From contig RPFO01000310.1 in the NCBI GenBank assembly GCA_009746045.1, forward strand, positions 4,408,817 through 4,464,816: a stretch of 56,000 nucleotides of DNA. The letters are read 5' to 3'. Each line of letters opens with the position of its first letter. Position 1 is the stretch's first letter. Source of the stretch: Mesostigma viride. Taxonomy: Eukaryota > Streptophyta > Mesostigmatophyceae > Mesostigmatales > Mesostigmataceae. Positions 55,745 to 56,000 of the stretch are shown here, piece by piece. The notes under the pieces are model-generated. The model made no database searches. It saw only the letters and a list, made by a program, of their open reading frames with translations, and was not told the DNA's origin. The position numbers were made by a program, and so were the translations under genes.

Positions 55745-56000
55745 CTAATAGCCCTGCTGCACCGCAAAATCAGCCCGCGTACGGCGGAGCATGATGTCAG
55801 CCATGGCCCGAGTCAGCGCCACCGACAAGCGCTGACGCCAATATGACGTCCAGGTCCGCGCCGACCATGGGGCCCGCTGGCCCTCTAGGTCCAGCCGGTC
55901 CTCCCGGAGCCGGCAACACTCCTTGAAGAAGGCGGAGGTCAGGGGCCCCATGGCCCCAAACTCCTCCAGGACAAAGGGCACCACACGTCACACGATGGTG
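55745..56000 (-). pseudogene. LINE reverse-transcriptase C-terminus, runs off the window
   Basis: The minus-strand frame from 55984 reads VPFVLEEFGAMGPLTSAFFK and later WTSYWRQRLSVALTRAMADI, LRRTRADF, with a stop at 55747-55745. PFV.EEFG…G and W…RLS.AL…A…..LRR are typical of the C-terminal end of algal and plant LINE ORF2 proteins. A TGA lies just upstream in this frame (around 55990), so the copy may be broken; the rest is outside the window. Confidence 0.6.

Overview
The window looks like nuclear DNA of a eukaryote, most likely a unicellular green alga. The organism is inferred from style only: GT–AG introns with GTGAGx donors, GC-rich host exons, repeat-filled introns and algal-type retroelements. 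No rRNA, tRNA, CRISPR array or bacterial operon was seen. About four fifths of the window is transposable elements, many nested inside each other. Two multi-exon host genes occupy 36.6-49.9 kb.

1-12.1 kb is a LINE graveyard. It holds 3' fragments of LINE ORF2, a decayed reverse transcriptase, and three copies of a 'half-LINE' that has an ORF1-like coding region joined directly to a 3' UTR and a (TTAA)n tail. Nearly all these elements end in the same small hairpin, CTCC-CAAC-GGAG, followed by an AT-rich tail. One LINE ORF2 is split by a 1.77-kb TTAA-flanked DNA element (2039-3804), and removing it restores the reading frame exactly.

12.1-36.4 kb is a nest. A 1.7-kb TTAA element (A, ends at 12103 and 36400) is split by a 22.6-kb Ty3/gypsy chromovirus (13087-35680). 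The chromovirus has 573-bp LTRs with no mismatch seen by eye and a GCTAC target duplication. It carries three further TTAA elements: B (14619-16304, same family as A), F (21710-30039, 8.3 kb with its own unrecognised genes) and D (31834-33551). Without them it would be about 10.85 kb: a leader ORF resembling the RNase H1 hybrid-binding domain, Gag, a predicted -1 frameshift on eight Gs, protease-RT-RNase H-integrase-chromodomain, and then an unrecognised GC-rich ORF of about 765 codons (ORF3). Pol has frameshifts, so this copy is probably not autonomous.

Element F is the most novel part. It has 16-bp terminal inverted repeats and a TTAA duplication, kilobase-scale CCCACG-type hexamer arrays, a perfect 297-bp-arm palindrome that reuses the element's terminal motif, a broken unrecognised gene (26.8-28.6 kb) and a 171-bp tandem array near its right end. 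No transposase was recognised in any TTAA element, so assignment to piggyBac (or another TTAA-specific superfamily such as Sola3) rests on target site and end structure.

Host genes. On the minus strand (43081-36584) a five-exon-boundary-consistent model of four coding exons, all in phase, encodes about 1311 residues with three cyclic-nucleotide-binding domains and no visible membrane segment. On the plus strand (45198-49947) a four-exon model, also in phase, encodes about 1087 residues with CxHG..R..C..C zinc repeats, a BAH-like C-terminal domain and a terminal SUMO-interaction-like motif. Their introns carry large tandem repeats: (GGGA)n, a 28-bp unit that duplicates a splice donor, a GGCAAGCCA-type array, and (CAT)13(CAG)~66.

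50.4-56 kb returns to transposons: a LINE with ORF1 and a truncated endonuclease domain, an AT-rich inverted repeat at its broken end, TTAA element C (53457-55021, inverted relative to A and B), and a LINE reverse-transcriptase C-terminus running off the window.
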